DNA of 64,000 bases from Sphingomicrobium astaxanthinifaciens (GCF_022865105.1 NZ_JAKNYM010000001.1:186001-250000); one strand, 5' to 3'. Positions 35,828 through 44,831 are shown, counted from the first letter of the stretch. Program-made: numbers and translations. The notes: generated by a model not told the origin, from the letters alone.

Positions 35828-36382
35828 TCAGGCGGCAATCAGCTGGTCGCGCCGGAGCGTCACCTTGGTCTCGCCCGAGAGCAGCTTGAGCAGGACGACG
35901 ACGCGATCGGCGCCGGGGCTGCTCGCGAGCGCCCCGCAGAGGTCGTCGAACGGGCCACCGACGATCCGCACCGCATCGCCCTTGCGGAGCTCATCGTCGA
36001 AACGGATCGCCCCCTCCTCGCCCGCCATCGCCTCGAGCGCCTCGACGAAGCCGGGTGGGAGCAACGCGGGCCCCTCGCCAAAGCTGATCACCCGCAGCAC
36101 GCCGAGCGTGCCGTTGATCGAGCGCCAGCGGCCGGCGTCGGGGACGACGAACACATAGCCCGGGAAAAGCGGCTCGTGTGCCTCGATCGCCTTGCCGCGG
36201 ACGCGGCGAAGGCGGACGACGCGCGGGCAATAAGTGGTCATGCCCTGGCGTTCGAGGTTGGTCAGCGCGAGCGCTTCGCGGCGCGGCTTGACCTGGACTG
36301 CGGCCCAGCAACAGCGCGACAAAGCCGCGTCCTCGCACGGGCCGCGATCGACCGTCGCGGCGAGGTGCTCGGGAGCCCTCAT
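35828..36382 (-). CDS. NusG/RfaH-like transcription antiterminator
   Basis: A 184-residue paralog of NusG, expected to ride on RNA polymerase and support transcription of long polysaccharide operons. The NGN domain has WAAVQVKPRREALALTNLER, then TYCPRV and HEPLFPGYVFV. The C-terminal KOW segment has KGDAVRIVGGPFDDLCGAL. It is shorter than true NusG at the N-terminus. Start at 36382 is two bases from the stop of the sugar transferase gene. I found no recognisable ops/JUMPstart element nearby. Confidence 0.87.
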   Translation of the reverse strand: MRAPEHLAATVDRGPCEDAALSRCCWAAVQVKPRREALALTNLERQGMTTYCPRVVRLRRVRGKAIEAHEPLFPGYVFVVPDAGRWRSINGTLGVLRVISFGEGPALLPPGFVEALEAMAGEEGAIRFDDELRKGDAVRIVGGPFDDLCGALASSPGADRVVVLLKLLSGETKVTLRRDQLIAA

Positions 36383-36383
36383 T

Positions 36384-37703
36384 CTACTTGGCCCCGTAGC
36401 CGAACAGCACGACGCGAACGGTGCGGAAGGCGATGATGATGTCGAGCCAGTAGGACAGGTTCTTGATGTAATAGAAATCGTAATGGAGCTTGTGACGAAC
36501 CTCGTCGATCGAGGCGACATGCCCCTGGTTGACCTGCGCCCAGCCGGTGATCCCGGGCCGGACAATGTGGCGGTAGCGGTAGAAGGGCAGTTCGTCCTCG
36601 TACCACTTGGACAGCCCGACCGCCTCGGGACGCGGCCCGATCCAGCTCATCTCGCCCCACAAGACGTTGAAGAGCTGGGGCAGCTCGTCGATCCGGTAGC
36701 GGCGGAGAAAGCGCCCGACGCGCGTGATCCGCTCGTCGTCGGTCAGCGTGACCGCGGCCTCGCGATCGGAGCCGTCGTTGACCTCGGTCATCGTGCGGAA
36801 CTTGACGACCTTGAAGGGCTTGCCACGAAATCCCTGCCGCTGCTGGCGGAAAAAGACTGGGCCACGGCTGTCGAGCTTGACCGCGATTGCGCAGATCGCG
36901 AGGAGCGGAAGCACCAGCGGGAGCGCGACAACGCACAGGGCGACATCGACCAGCCGTTTGATCTTGCCATAGACGAGGCTCGGGACGAGCGCGCCGAAGC
37001 TATTCTCGGACAGGTGCTCGATCTCGACCTTCCCAGTCTCGGCCTCCCAGATCTGCTTGTAATGATAGACGGGGGTTCCCGAGATGGCGGCCTCGGCGAG
37101 AAAGCGCTCCCACTCGGGGCCGATTTCGGCGTGGAGGTCGGCGACGATCGCGTGCCCCGGGACGCCGTCGTCGCACGGTTCGAGCAGCGGTGCGGTCGGG
37201 GTTCGCTCAAGTTCATGGACGAGCGCAGCGCGCCCGCCGGGGACGACATAAAATACCAACTGCTCTACACGGACGTGGAGCGTCTCGATCGCGAACCGTG
37301 CGAGGAGGGTGCCGACAAAGGCAAGCACGAGGATATAGCTGGAATATTCGAGCCGCGCGATGAGCAGCAGGCTGACAAAGCCCGCGTATACACCCCCGAC
37401 AACGGGGAGGATCGAGCGCGCCAGCGGCGCGCCGGGGAAGAGCCGAAGCCGACGCAGGACGAGGATCGAGATAAGTGCGCTCGCCGCGGCGCCAATGAGA
37501 GAATTGATGATCGCCGGGCTCGTGTCCCAATTCGCGAGCGACATCCCCACGGTGAGACCGTGCCGCCCCCCGACAACATGGACCAGCGCGGCGCCGAGTA
37601 CGGGCGCAACGATTCCAATCGCGAGAACGAAGGCGACTTCAAACCGAAGCGAATGAAAGATGCTATTCTTCCTCGCGATGCGAGGCACGCGACTGAGAAA
37701 CAC
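36384..37703 (-). CDS. Polyprenyl-phosphate sugar phosphotransferase (EPS priming enzyme)
   Basis: This enzyme places the first sugar phosphate on undecaprenyl phosphate. The 439-residue protein has an N-terminal region with four or five helices and a soluble CoA-binding-like middle. The C-terminal catalytic domain has FFRQQRQGFRGKPFKVVKFR, RVGRFLRRYRIDELPQLFNV, then MSWIGPRPE and RPGITGWAQVNQG. The full WbaP/ExoY-type motif set is present. The sugar (glucose or galactose most often) cannot be told. Confidence 0.94.
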   Translation of the reverse strand: MFLSRVPRIARKNSIFHSLRFEVAFVLAIGIVAPVLGAALVHVVGGRHGLTVGMSLANWDTSPAIINSLIGAAASALISILVLRRLRLFPGAPLARSILPVVGGVYAGFVSLLLIARLEYSSYILVLAFVGTLLARFAIETLHVRVEQLVFYVVPGGRAALVHELERTPTAPLLEPCDDGVPGHAIVADLHAEIGPEWERFLAEAAISGTPVYHYKQIWEAETGKVEIEHLSENSFGALVPSLVYGKIKRLVDVALCVVALPLVLPLLAICAIAVKLDSRGPVFFRQQRQGFRGKPFKVVKFRTMTEVNDGSDREAAVTLTDDERITRVGRFLRRYRIDELPQLFNVLWGEMSWIGPRPEAVGLSKWYEDELPFYRYRHIVRPGITGWAQVNQGHVASIDEVRHKLHYDFYYIKNLSYWLDIIIAFRTVRVVLFGYGAK

Positions 37704-37778
37704 GCTACTTTACGCCCAACTACATCAAAATTGAGGATGCCGGACGGGACCGCCCGGCGTGTGGTCGAGCACCGTTAG

Positions 37779-37794
37779 ACCGATTCAAATCGGT
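37779..37794. promoter_or_regulatory. Palindrome in the divergent EPS promoter region
   Basis: ACCGATT-CA-AATCGGT is a perfect 7-bp inverted repeat with a 2-bp spacer, between the sugar transferase gene (leftward) and the Wzy-wza-wzc operon (rightward). Its size suits a dimeric winged-helix regulator such as the MarR-type protein encoded 2 kb away. This is the only obvious symmetric site in the roughly 290-bp divergent region. Confidence 0.45.
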
Positions 37795-37993
37795 TTTACA
37801 ACTACAAAGAGGTTAATGATCCACTATTGAGACGAAAACGCCAAGGGACTGGAATTGCCAGTTTACTTTCTGCGCCAATTCGACCATCTCGGCCCGCCGC
37901 CTTGTGGCCGATTCCGTCAATGACAAGGCTCCTCCAGCGTGACGTCGATTGCGGCTCGCGGCATCGGGATGAGCGCTTTCGATTACCGAGAAG

Positions 37994-39367
37994 ATGACTG
38001 TGAAGTTGCGCGCCCCCTCTCCTGCATTCGATGCGTCCCTTGGGTGGGCCGTCTTTGGTGCCCTGCTTGTCCTCGCGATCTTCACCTTCGGTGGCAGCTC
38101 GCGCGCCGACGTGTCGAGCCTGGCGCTGCTCCGTCCCCTTGCCGCGATCGCGATTGCCGCGCTCTTCCTCGGGGTCGATCGGGAAGAACTCGGATCGGTG
38201 CGGATTGCCCTGTGCTTGTTGCTCACGGTCGCGCTGGTCGCGGCCGTCCAACTCGTCCCGCTGCCTCCGCACTGGTGGCAGGCGCTTCCCGAGCGCGCAC
38301 CGATCGCGCGTCTCGACCAGCTGATCGGGCTCGAGGCGTGGCGCCCAATCAGCCTGTCGCCGGCGAGCACTTTCAACAGCCTTGCGAGCCTGGTCGTGCC
38401 TCTTGCCGCCTTGCTCCTGTGGGCGAAGCTGAGAAGCCCAGAATGGATGCTCGGCCTTATCACTGCGATTGGTAGTGCGAGCGCGCTTCTCGGGATCGTC
38501 CAGCAGTTTTCGCCGACCAGCAGCCCGCTCTTCTTTTATGACATCACCAACCGCGGGAGCGCGGTCGGCTTCTTTGCCAACCGCAACCACCATGCCGTCT
38601 TTCTCGCCTGCTCGGTCCTGATTGCCCTCTTCCTGGCGTCGCGGCCAAGGCTGACCACGTCTGGCTGGCACAGGATCGGCGGGGTGGCGGCTGCAGGACT
38701 AATGAGTGTCGCGGTCATCGCCAACGGGTCGCGCGCCGGGCTCGTCGCGCTGCTGCTGGCGGTGGCGGTGGGCGCCTACCTGGCGGAAAAAGCGCGCTGG
38801 TCGCCCCCCACGCCGGGTCAGCGACCGCGACACCGGTATATCGCTCCCGCGCTGATCGCTAGTGTCGCGAGCCTGCTCGTCGTGGCGTTCATCTTCACCG
38901 GGCGCAGCCCGGCGTGGGACCGCCTGGTTGCGACCGACGCCACCGCCGAACTGCGTGCCAAGATCCTACCGATCCTGTTCGAGATGGGGGTGGATTTTCA
39001 GCCGTGGGGCGCGGGCATAGGGGCGTTCGAATATGCCTATCGGATGCGCGAACCGACCGAGCTGCTGAGTTCTGCCTATGTGAACGAGGCGCATAATGAC
39101 TGGCTGCAATTCATCATCGAGGGCGGCGCGCCTGCGCTCCTGCTCCTAATCGCCGGGCTGGTCGCGTTGCTTGTTCGCCTTGTCAGCCTGTGGCGGCGGC
39201 GGCACACGGAAAGCTCGCATGATCAGCAATGCTGGCTCGGCTTCGGATTGATTCTCATCCTCGGTGCCGCGAGCACGGTTGACTATCCGTTGCGGACGCC
39301 GGCGTTGATGACGTTGGGCGTTTTAGCGCTTGCCATGTTCACCCGACCTCTCGTAAGGCGGTCATAA
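37994..39367 (+). CDS. O-antigen ligase / Wzy-like membrane protein
   Basis: A 457-residue protein with about twelve helices. Family motifs are VGFFANRNHHAVFL, the S-R-A-G helix (IANGSRAGLVALL) and the loop EAHNDWLQFIIEGG with the conserved His. It is first of a rightward operon with wza and wzc, so it may polymerise or ligate the EPS. A different member of the family is encoded in the glycosyltransferase cassette at 27864, so the two probably have distinct jobs. Confidence 0.86.
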   Translation: MTVKLRAPSPAFDASLGWAVFGALLVLAIFTFGGSSRADVSSLALLRPLAAIAIAALFLGVDREELGSVRIALCLLLTVALVAAVQLVPLPPHWWQALPERAPIARLDQLIGLEAWRPISLSPASTFNSLASLVVPLAALLLWAKLRSPEWMLGLITAIGSASALLGIVQQFSPTSSPLFFYDITNRGSAVGFFANRNHHAVFLACSVLIALFLASRPRLTTSGWHRIGGVAAAGLMSVAVIANGSRAGLVALLLAVAVGAYLAEKARWSPPTPGQRPRHRYIAPALIASVASLLVVAFIFTGRSPAWDRLVATDATAELRAKILPILFEMGVDFQPWGAGIGAFEYAYRMREPTELLSSAYVNEAHNDWLQFIIEGGAPALLLLIAGLVALLVRLVSLWRRRHTESSHDQQCWLGFGLILILGAASTVDYPLRTPALMTLGVLALAMFTRPLVRRS

Positions 39368-39450
39368 GCGAAAGCTGCATTTTCACATCAATATTCAAGA
39401 GGTTGCCGAGAAATCGGGGCTAAGTCTCGATTTTCCGACGAGTCAAATCC

Positions 39451-40158
39451 ATGCCTGTCCCGCGTCTTGCCTTGCTCGCGCTCGCGAGCACCGCTCTTGC
39501 CTCCTGTGCCTCGACCCCGCCCCCGGTGGGCACCGCGGCCGACATTCGCGTCGCCGAGTTCAACCAGCTGCCCAAGCCCGCCACCGATGCGAGCGCGCTG
39601 GTGCATCCGGGCGACAAGATCCAGATCTCGGTGCTCGGTTTCGAGGACCTGAGCCGCGAACTGCTGGTGGGGCCGACGGGCGAGTTCCAGTTTCCGCTGA
39701 TCGGGCTCATCCAGGCTGCGGGTCGCAACCCATTCGACATCGCGCAGCAGATCGAGGCGGAACTCGCCGGCGATTATGTGGTCAATCCGGTGGTGACGGT
39801 CGACATCCTCGAGCAGAGCGGGCGGCTTTACACCGTCGGGGGCCAGGTGGAGAAACCCGGCCGCTATGACCTCGTTGGACCGATGACGCTCCTCGAGGCC
39901 GTCGCCACCAGCGGCGGGACGACCGAGACCGCCAATCTCGCCGACGTCGTGATCCTTCGCACGATCGATGGGCAGCGCTACGTCGGTGCCTACAATCTGG
40001 GCGCGATCCAGCGGGGCAATTACGAAGACCCCGAGATTTTTGTCGGCGACATCATCCAGGTCGGGGATTCGCCCGCGCTTCGCCGGATCAAGCGGATCGC
40101 AACGCTTTCGCCTTTGATCACGACCCCGATCATCCTCATCGAACGCCTGCTGCGGTAA
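39451..40158 (+). CDS. wza: Polysaccharide export outer-membrane lipoprotein Wza
   Basis: Wza-type proteins form the outer-membrane channel for EPS. The 235-residue lipoprotein has lipobox L-A-S-C (Cys19), a Poly_export domain (VHPGDKIQISVLGFEDLSRE, then G-P-T-G-E-F-Q-F-P) and a SLBB domain (YTVGGQVEKPGRYDL). It is shorter than E. coli Wza (about 380) because it has fewer SLBB repeats, as in many alphaproteobacterial homologs. wzc begins seven bases later. Confidence 0.94.
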   Translation: MPVPRLALLALASTALASCASTPPPVGTAADIRVAEFNQLPKPATDASALVHPGDKIQISVLGFEDLSRELLVGPTGEFQFPLIGLIQAAGRNPFDIAQQIEAELAGDYVVNPVVTVDILEQSGRLYTVGGQVEKPGRYDLVGPMTLLEAVATSGGTTETANLADVVILRTIDGQRYVGAYNLGAIQRGNYEDPEIFVGDIIQVGDSPALRRIKRIATLSPLITTPIILIERLLR

Positions 40159-40164
40159 AAAGAA

Positions 40165-42339
40165 ATGAATATCAGACCGGCTCAAGAGGTGCTGCGCGCC
40201 GAACCGCATGACGGGTTTATCGGAGATCGCCCCGAGGCGACGGCCTTCGAGGTCCCGCCCGTCGAGCGGCTGTGGCAAATTGCCAAGAACAACAAGTGGC
40301 TGATCGCCGCACTGATGGCTGCCAGCCTCGTGGCCGGGGTGGTTATCACGCTGCTGATCACGCCCAAATATGAAGCGACCGCGCGGATCGAGATCAGCCG
40401 GGCGGAAAAGAATGTCACCACCGTCGAGGGCGTCGAAACGCAGGACAGCATCCTCGACGCGCAATATTATGAGACGCAGTATGAATTGCTGCGCGCGCGA
40501 TCGCTCGCCGAGCAGGTCATGCGCGAGGCCGAGCTCGCCTCGGACGAGCAATTCCTCGAGGCATTCGAGGTGGACGTGCTCCCGGGACAGCTCGACAAGA
40601 CAATCACCGCGATCCTCCTTGACAATATCCGGATCGACCCGGTCGGCGTGTCGAACCTTGTCGACATCAGTTTTGTCAGTCCCGACGCGGCGCTGTCGGC
40701 ACGGATCGCCAATATCTGGGCCGAGGAATATATCGCGAGCAACCTCGATCGCCGGTTCGGGGCGACCAACGAAGCGCGCGAATTCCTCGAAAACCGGCTT
40801 GAGCAATTGCGCACTCGCCTCGAGAGCGCCGAGCGCGAATTGATCAATTACGCCGCGGCGCGCAATCTCTTCACGGTCGAAACTCCTTCCGATGGCGGCA
40901 GCAATGACACCGCATCGCAGACCTTGGTTGCTACCGACCTCCAGGCCCTCAACGCTGCGCTGGCCGAAGCGACCGCCGAGCGTATCGCCGCGCAGAGCGC
41001 GCTCCAGGCGGCAGGCCTCGAGGACGACGCGACCATCCAGCCGTTGCGCCAGCGCCGCGCCGAGCTCGCGAGCGAGCGCGCGCGTCTTCGTACCACCGCG
41101 GGTGAGGAGTATCCGACGGTGCGTGCCTTGACCGAGCAGATCGCCGAACTCGACAGCGAGATCGCGACGGCAGTCGCCCGGTCAGGGGAAAACGTCCGCG
41201 CGCGCTACCGGCAGGCGGCCGAGACCGAGCGGCTACTCCGTGATCGCGTCAATGCTCTTCGCGAAGAGTTTGTCGGGCAGCGCTTCAGCAGCGTCCAGTA
41301 CAATATCTTGCAGCGCGAGGTGGATACCAACCGATCGCTCTACAATGCGCTGTTGCAGCGTTATCGCGAGATTGGCGTGGCGGGCGTAGGCGAGAACAAT
41401 ATCGCGATCATCGACCCGGCGGATGTGCCCTCGTTCCCGAGCGAGCCCAGCATGCTTCGCAACCTCGTCCTCGCCTTCCTGATCGGCGCCGCCGCATCAG
41501 GCGGGATCCTGCTGCTACGCGAAAAGCTCGATCAAAGCCTTCGCGACCCCGCTGATGTCCCCGACCTGTTCGGGGTCCCCCTGCTCGGCAGCATTCCGAT
41601 GGCGCGCGATGGCAGCGATGAGACCGACGTCTCGAACAGGTTCTTCCTGCTCTATGAGCCCTATTTCAGCCTGTTCACTAACCTCGGCTTCCTCACAGAG
41701 AAGGGTTTCCCCAAGCGTTTGATGTTCAGCAGCACGCAGCCCGGCGAGGGCAAGAGCTTCTCGAGCGTCGCCCTGGCCAATATTCTTACCCAGCAGGGTA
41801 AGCGCGTGCTGTTGGTGGATTCCGACATGCGAAAGTCGGGGCTTGCCAAGTATCTCGACCTCAAGGTGGGCAAGGGTCTCAGCAATCTGCTGCGCGGGGA
41901 GGACGATTGGCGCGCCTGTGTGCAGACGGCTGAGCCATTCGCTTTTGACGTCATTCCGGCGGGGCGCGAACCCCCCAACCCCGCGGGGCTGTTGGCGGGT
42001 GAGCGCTTCGCGAGCATCCTCGATGCCGTCGGTGCCGACTATGACCATGTCATTATCGACTCTCCTCCGGTTCTCGGGCTCGCGGACGCGCCGCTGATCG
42101 CTTCGGTCGCAGACGGGGTCGTGATGGTGATCGAGGCCAATCGCGGCAAGGTCCGGATGACAGCGCAGTCGCTCGACCGTCTCGAGAACAGTGGCGGACA
42201 GATCTTTGGTGCGGTGGTGACGAAGCTCGACGAGCGCAACGCCTCCTACGGCTACGGCTACGGCTATGGCTACGGCTATGGATATGGCTCATCCGACGGC
42301 GCCGACGACATTGAAGAACCGCGCGCGCTAGCCTCGTAG
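40165..42339 (+). CDS. wzc: Wzc-type chain-length / tyrosine autokinase
   Basis: This inner-membrane protein controls EPS polymerisation and export. Of 724 residues, the N-terminal Wzz domain has a first helix (WLIAALMAASLVAGVVITLL, about 46-65). A long coiled coil and second helix (about 433-453) follow. The cytoplasmic BY-kinase domain has Walker A STQPGEGKSF (about 522-531), Walker A' VLLVDSDMRKSG (about 550) and Walker B HVIIDSPPVLG. The C-terminal tail has seven Tyr-Gly pairs, the presumed autophosphorylation cluster. Confidence 0.96.
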   Translation: MNIRPAQEVLRAEPHDGFIGDRPEATAFEVPPVERLWQIAKNNKWLIAALMAASLVAGVVITLLITPKYEATARIEISRAEKNVTTVEGVETQDSILDAQYYETQYELLRARSLAEQVMREAELASDEQFLEAFEVDVLPGQLDKTITAILLDNIRIDPVGVSNLVDISFVSPDAALSARIANIWAEEYIASNLDRRFGATNEAREFLENRLEQLRTRLESAERELINYAAARNLFTVETPSDGGSNDTASQTLVATDLQALNAALAEATAERIAAQSALQAAGLEDDATIQPLRQRRAELASERARLRTTAGEEYPTVRALTEQIAELDSEIATAVARSGENVRARYRQAAETERLLRDRVNALREEFVGQRFSSVQYNILQREVDTNRSLYNALLQRYREIGVAGVGENNIAIIDPADVPSFPSEPSMLRNLVLAFLIGAAASGGILLLREKLDQSLRDPADVPDLFGVPLLGSIPMARDGSDETDVSNRFFLLYEPYFSLFTNLGFLTEKGFPKRLMFSSTQPGEGKSFSSVALANILTQQGKRVLLVDSDMRKSGLAKYLDLKVGKGLSNLLRGEDDWRACVQTAEPFAFDVIPAGREPPNPAGLLAGERFASILDAVGADYDHVIIDSPPVLGLADAPLIASVADGVVMVIEANRGKVRMTAQSLDRLENSGGQIFGAVVTKLDERNASYGYGYGYGYGYGYGSSDGADDIEEPRALAS
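42247..42288 (+). repeat. Hexanucleotide repeat encoding the Wzc Tyr-Gly tail
   Basis: Seven consecutive copies of a TAY-GGM unit encode seven Tyr-Gly pairs near residue 695 of Wzc. The repeat is imperfect at third positions. A hexamer repeat can gain or lose units without a frameshift, so the number of tyrosines may vary between strains. Confidence 0.85.
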
Positions 42340-42341
42340 CC

Positions 42342-43448
42342 ATGCGCTACCTGTTCGCATTGGTTGCCCTCACATCCGCGCCGCTCCTCGCGCTGCAGGC
42401 TGCTGTCAATAGCGGAGGGGAAGCACCCGACTGGGCGATCGAGCGAAGTGGCTTTCGTTCCGCCGAGTCCGTGCTTGAACGCGCCGAGACCCAGCTCCTT
42501 GACCCGCGCCCGGGCGTGTCGGTCGCCGATGAGCTGGTTTCGGCCGCCACGCGCGCTTATGCCAAGGAGCCCCTTTCGACCGATGCCCTGTACGTCATCG
42601 CCGGAGGGGCGAATACCGACCCGGAAGACGTGTGGGAGCATGCGCGCGCGCTAGACCGGCGCCATGTCAAAACCAGTCTGGCGTTGCTCGACTCGCGGGC
42701 GCGACAGGGCGACCTCGAGGCGATGGGTCCGCTTCTCGATGAACTGGGACGGCTACGCCCCCAGCTGGCAAGTGAATTCGGGAAAAGCCTCGCCGCTAGC
42801 ATCGAAGACGAGGCCACGGCGGTCTGGCTTGGCAGCGCGCTCAGGCATGACCCTAGCTGGTCGAGATCATTTTGGCGCAGTCCTCCCGACACTCCTGGTG
42901 CCTTGGACCGCTTCTTCTCGCTCCGGATGCAGCAAGTGCAGGGCAGCGACTATCATGGCAATGCGGCGCTCCTGCGAAAACTGCTGGCGAACGAGCGTTT
43001 CGACGACGCCTTTGCTTTTTACCGTGCTCTTCGGAGTATCGAGCGAGGTGGCAGCGCCGAGAGAGACACCTACCCTCCGCTCGATTGGCAGGTTGATAAG
43101 GGACGCGACGCAAATGCCCGCGAGACCGCGCCCGGCACATGGAAGCTTTTCGTCAACGACGGGACCGCGGGCCGGTTGGCACAACGCCTGGTGAAGCTGT
43201 CGCCCGGTGAGCTTCGGCTCGAGGGACGTCTCAGCCAGCTTCGAGGCCGGGGAACGCTCGAAGTTGAACTCACCTGTGCCGGACGAGACGGACACGACTT
43301 CGGGACGCAATCCTTCGATGGGGAGGCCGTCTGGATCGTGAAAGAGAAGACTTGCGATTATGGCTGGCTCCGCCTTCGCGGATCCGCGTGGGAAAGCTCG
43401 ATCCCCTTCGAGGCAACCTTAAGAGACCTGCAACTTTATCGCTCTTAA
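42342..43448 (+). CDS. Secreted protein of unknown function in the EPS operon
   Basis: Not recognised. The 368-residue product has an N-terminal signal peptide (MRYLFALVALTSAPLLALQA). An Ala/Leu-rich helical part to about residue 230 is suggestive of TPR-like repeats (ALLDSRARQGDLEAMGPLLD). The C-terminal part is beta-rich with two cysteines (LTCAGRDG, EKTCDYGW). Two bases separate it from wzc, so it is co-transcribed and probably acts in the periplasm in EPS export or modification; that role is inference. Confidence 0.7.
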   Translation: MRYLFALVALTSAPLLALQAAVNSGGEAPDWAIERSGFRSAESVLERAETQLLDPRPGVSVADELVSAATRAYAKEPLSTDALYVIAGGANTDPEDVWEHARALDRRHVKTSLALLDSRARQGDLEAMGPLLDELGRLRPQLASEFGKSLAASIEDEATAVWLGSALRHDPSWSRSFWRSPPDTPGALDRFFSLRMQQVQGSDYHGNAALLRKLLANERFDDAFAFYRALRSIERGGSAERDTYPPLDWQVDKGRDANARETAPGTWKLFVNDGTAGRLAQRLVKLSPGELRLEGRLSQLRGRGTLEVELTCAGRDGHDFGTQSFDGEAVWIVKEKTCDYGWLRLRGSAWESSIPFEATLRDLQLYRS

Positions 43449-43574
43449 TCTACGCCTGTCGTGTCGGCCGTTGCCACGATCCAATCTCCACGTGTAGAAG
43501 AATGTTTCTTTTTGGCGATTGCAAGACTCGGCGTCCGACCGTAGGCAAATGACAAAGTGTCAAAAGGGTACCTA

Positions 43575-44117
43575 ATGAAAAAATCCCTTCCCTTCGCGGC
43601 CGCGGCCTCGATGCTCGCGTTGTCGACCTCCCCCGCGCTTGCCACCGCCAATCAGCCGGCCACCGGCTCGCCCCAGATGGTGCAGGTGCAGGACCAGTTC
43701 CGCATGCTCCCCGCCACGGGTGGAAGCGTTGCGACGATCTGTGTATATAGCGTCTTCCAGGTCGGGAATCCGGCAGCGATCACGGTGCTCCATTACAAAC
43801 CCACCGACGCGTTTTTCACCGAGTGTCAGAAGCGAGCGAGTTCGTCGCAGCCGACCCCTCGGACGGTTTCGCTGAGCGATCTCCCGCCATGTTCGACGGC
43901 CCTCCCCGGCGGTACGGTCGTGGGCGGGACCCCGCTTTCCGCGGCGCGCAATGTCTGCCCGAACGCTTTTGCGCTCAACTCGAAAAGCACGACCACCGGC
44001 AGCTCTTCACCGATTGGCGGCATTTCGACATCGTCTGTCGTTATCGGCGCAGTAGCGGTCGGTGTGGCCGCCGCGATCATTGCTAATTCAGACGACGACA
44101 CTCCAGTTAGCCCCTAA
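43575..44117 (+). CDS. Small secreted protein, paralog of the next gene
   Basis: Unknown function. From ATG 43575 the product has a Sec signal (ending near S-P-A-L-A) and then a core shared with the next gene: QMVQVQDQFRML, T-I-C-V-Y-S-V-F-Q-V-G, H-Y-K-P-T-D-A-F-F-T-E-C. A C-terminal hydrophobic, Gly/Ala-rich segment (VVIGAVAVGVAAAIIA) ends in DDDTPVSP. The segment after the shared core is about 45 residues longer than in the paralog and holds two extra cysteines. The location downstream of the EPS operon suggests a surface or EPS-related role. Confidence 0.72.
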   Translation: MKKSLPFAAAASMLALSTSPALATANQPATGSPQMVQVQDQFRMLPATGGSVATICVYSVFQVGNPAAITVLHYKPTDAFFTECQKRASSSQPTPRTVSLSDLPPCSTALPGGTVVGGTPLSAARNVCPNAFALNSKSTTTGSSSPIGGISTSSVVIGAVAVGVAAAIIANSDDDTPVSP

Positions 44118-44253
44118 GGAATAATCTCCCGGCGAGGGAGGACAAAAGGCTCGGGACAATCCCTTGAGCCCCTACTCTCGGCAGTTGCTGTTAAAGGGTT
44201 GAAAAGTGTAGGCGCGGCCGGTAGTCGATACGCGTAAAGTAAAAAGGGTTCTC

Positions 44254-44664
44254 ATGAAAAAGCATCTTCTTATCGCTGCCGCGGCTTCGATGACCGTGGC
44301 CACCGCCACCCCGGCTTTCGCGCAGGCGCAGATGGTCCAGGTGCAGGACCAATTCCGTCTCCTGACGGGTGTCAACGGCAACGGCGGGACGATCTGCGAA
44401 TATAGCGTCTTCAAAGTCGGCGAAGCCTCGCCGGTGACCGTCATCAACTACAAGCCGTCGGACAGCTTCTATGCCGAGTGCGCGAAGCGCGCCTCGGCTC
44501 CCAAGGCAACGCCGCGTTCGGTGTCGCAGATGGAGCTGGCCAAGCTTTCTGGTGTCAAGGCGGGGGGCATGCCCCCGGCGGTAGCGGGGCTGTTGGCTGC
44601 TGGTGCTGTGGGCGGCGTCGTCGCGGCAGTGGCGTCGGGCAAGGATGCCCCGGTTAGCCCGTAA
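44254..44664 (+). CDS. Small secreted protein, paralog of the previous gene
   Basis: Unknown function. A 136-residue product with signal peptide ending A-F-A-Q, then MVQVQDQFRLL, T-I-C-E-Y-S-V-F-K-V-G, N-Y-K-P-S-D-S-F-Y-A-E-C. The C-terminal hydrophobic segment (LLAAGAVGGVVAAVA) is followed by the tail KDAPVSP. The two conserved cysteines align with the neighbour's. A strong terminator follows, so this gene ends the rightward series. Confidence 0.75.
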   Translation: MKKHLLIAAAASMTVATATPAFAQAQMVQVQDQFRLLTGVNGNGGTICEYSVFKVGEASPVTVINYKPSDSFYAECAKRASAPKATPRSVSQMELAKLSGVKAGGMPPAVAGLLAAGAVGGVVAAVASGKDAPVSP

Positions 44665-44687
44665 ACAGCCTAACGATTCCACAAATG

Positions 44688-44722
44688 AGGGCGCCCTTTC
44701 GTCGAGAGGGCGCCCTTTTTGT
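44688..44722 (+). terminator. Strong intrinsic terminator
   Basis: AGGGCGCCC (44688-44696) pairs with GGGCGCCCT (44708-44716) around an 11-base loop and is followed directly by a T run. It lies 24 bp after the stop at 44664 and closes the EPS-associated rightward gene series. Confidence 0.9.
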
Positions 44723-44831
44723 TTCCCGGTGCTCCGAGAATAGGCCCTCCGCCAATGTTTGAATTTTGATACTGACACAACATAGGTTATAAGCATGGGT
44801 GAATCCATCAGCGCAGCAGGTTCACTGCCGT

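Noticed and set aside
36234-37778. 514-codon plus-strand frame opposite the sugar transferase
   Set aside because: The minus strand encodes an unmistakable sugar transferase with all motifs; the opposite frame is a composition artefact.
39388-40806. 472-codon minus-strand frame opposite wza and wzc
   Set aside because: It is antisense to well-supported genes and has no domain.
44143-44165. Hairpin GGCTC-GGGA-CAA-TCCC-TT-GAGCC between the two small secreted genes
   Set aside because: Imperfect stem and no T run; too weak to call a terminator.
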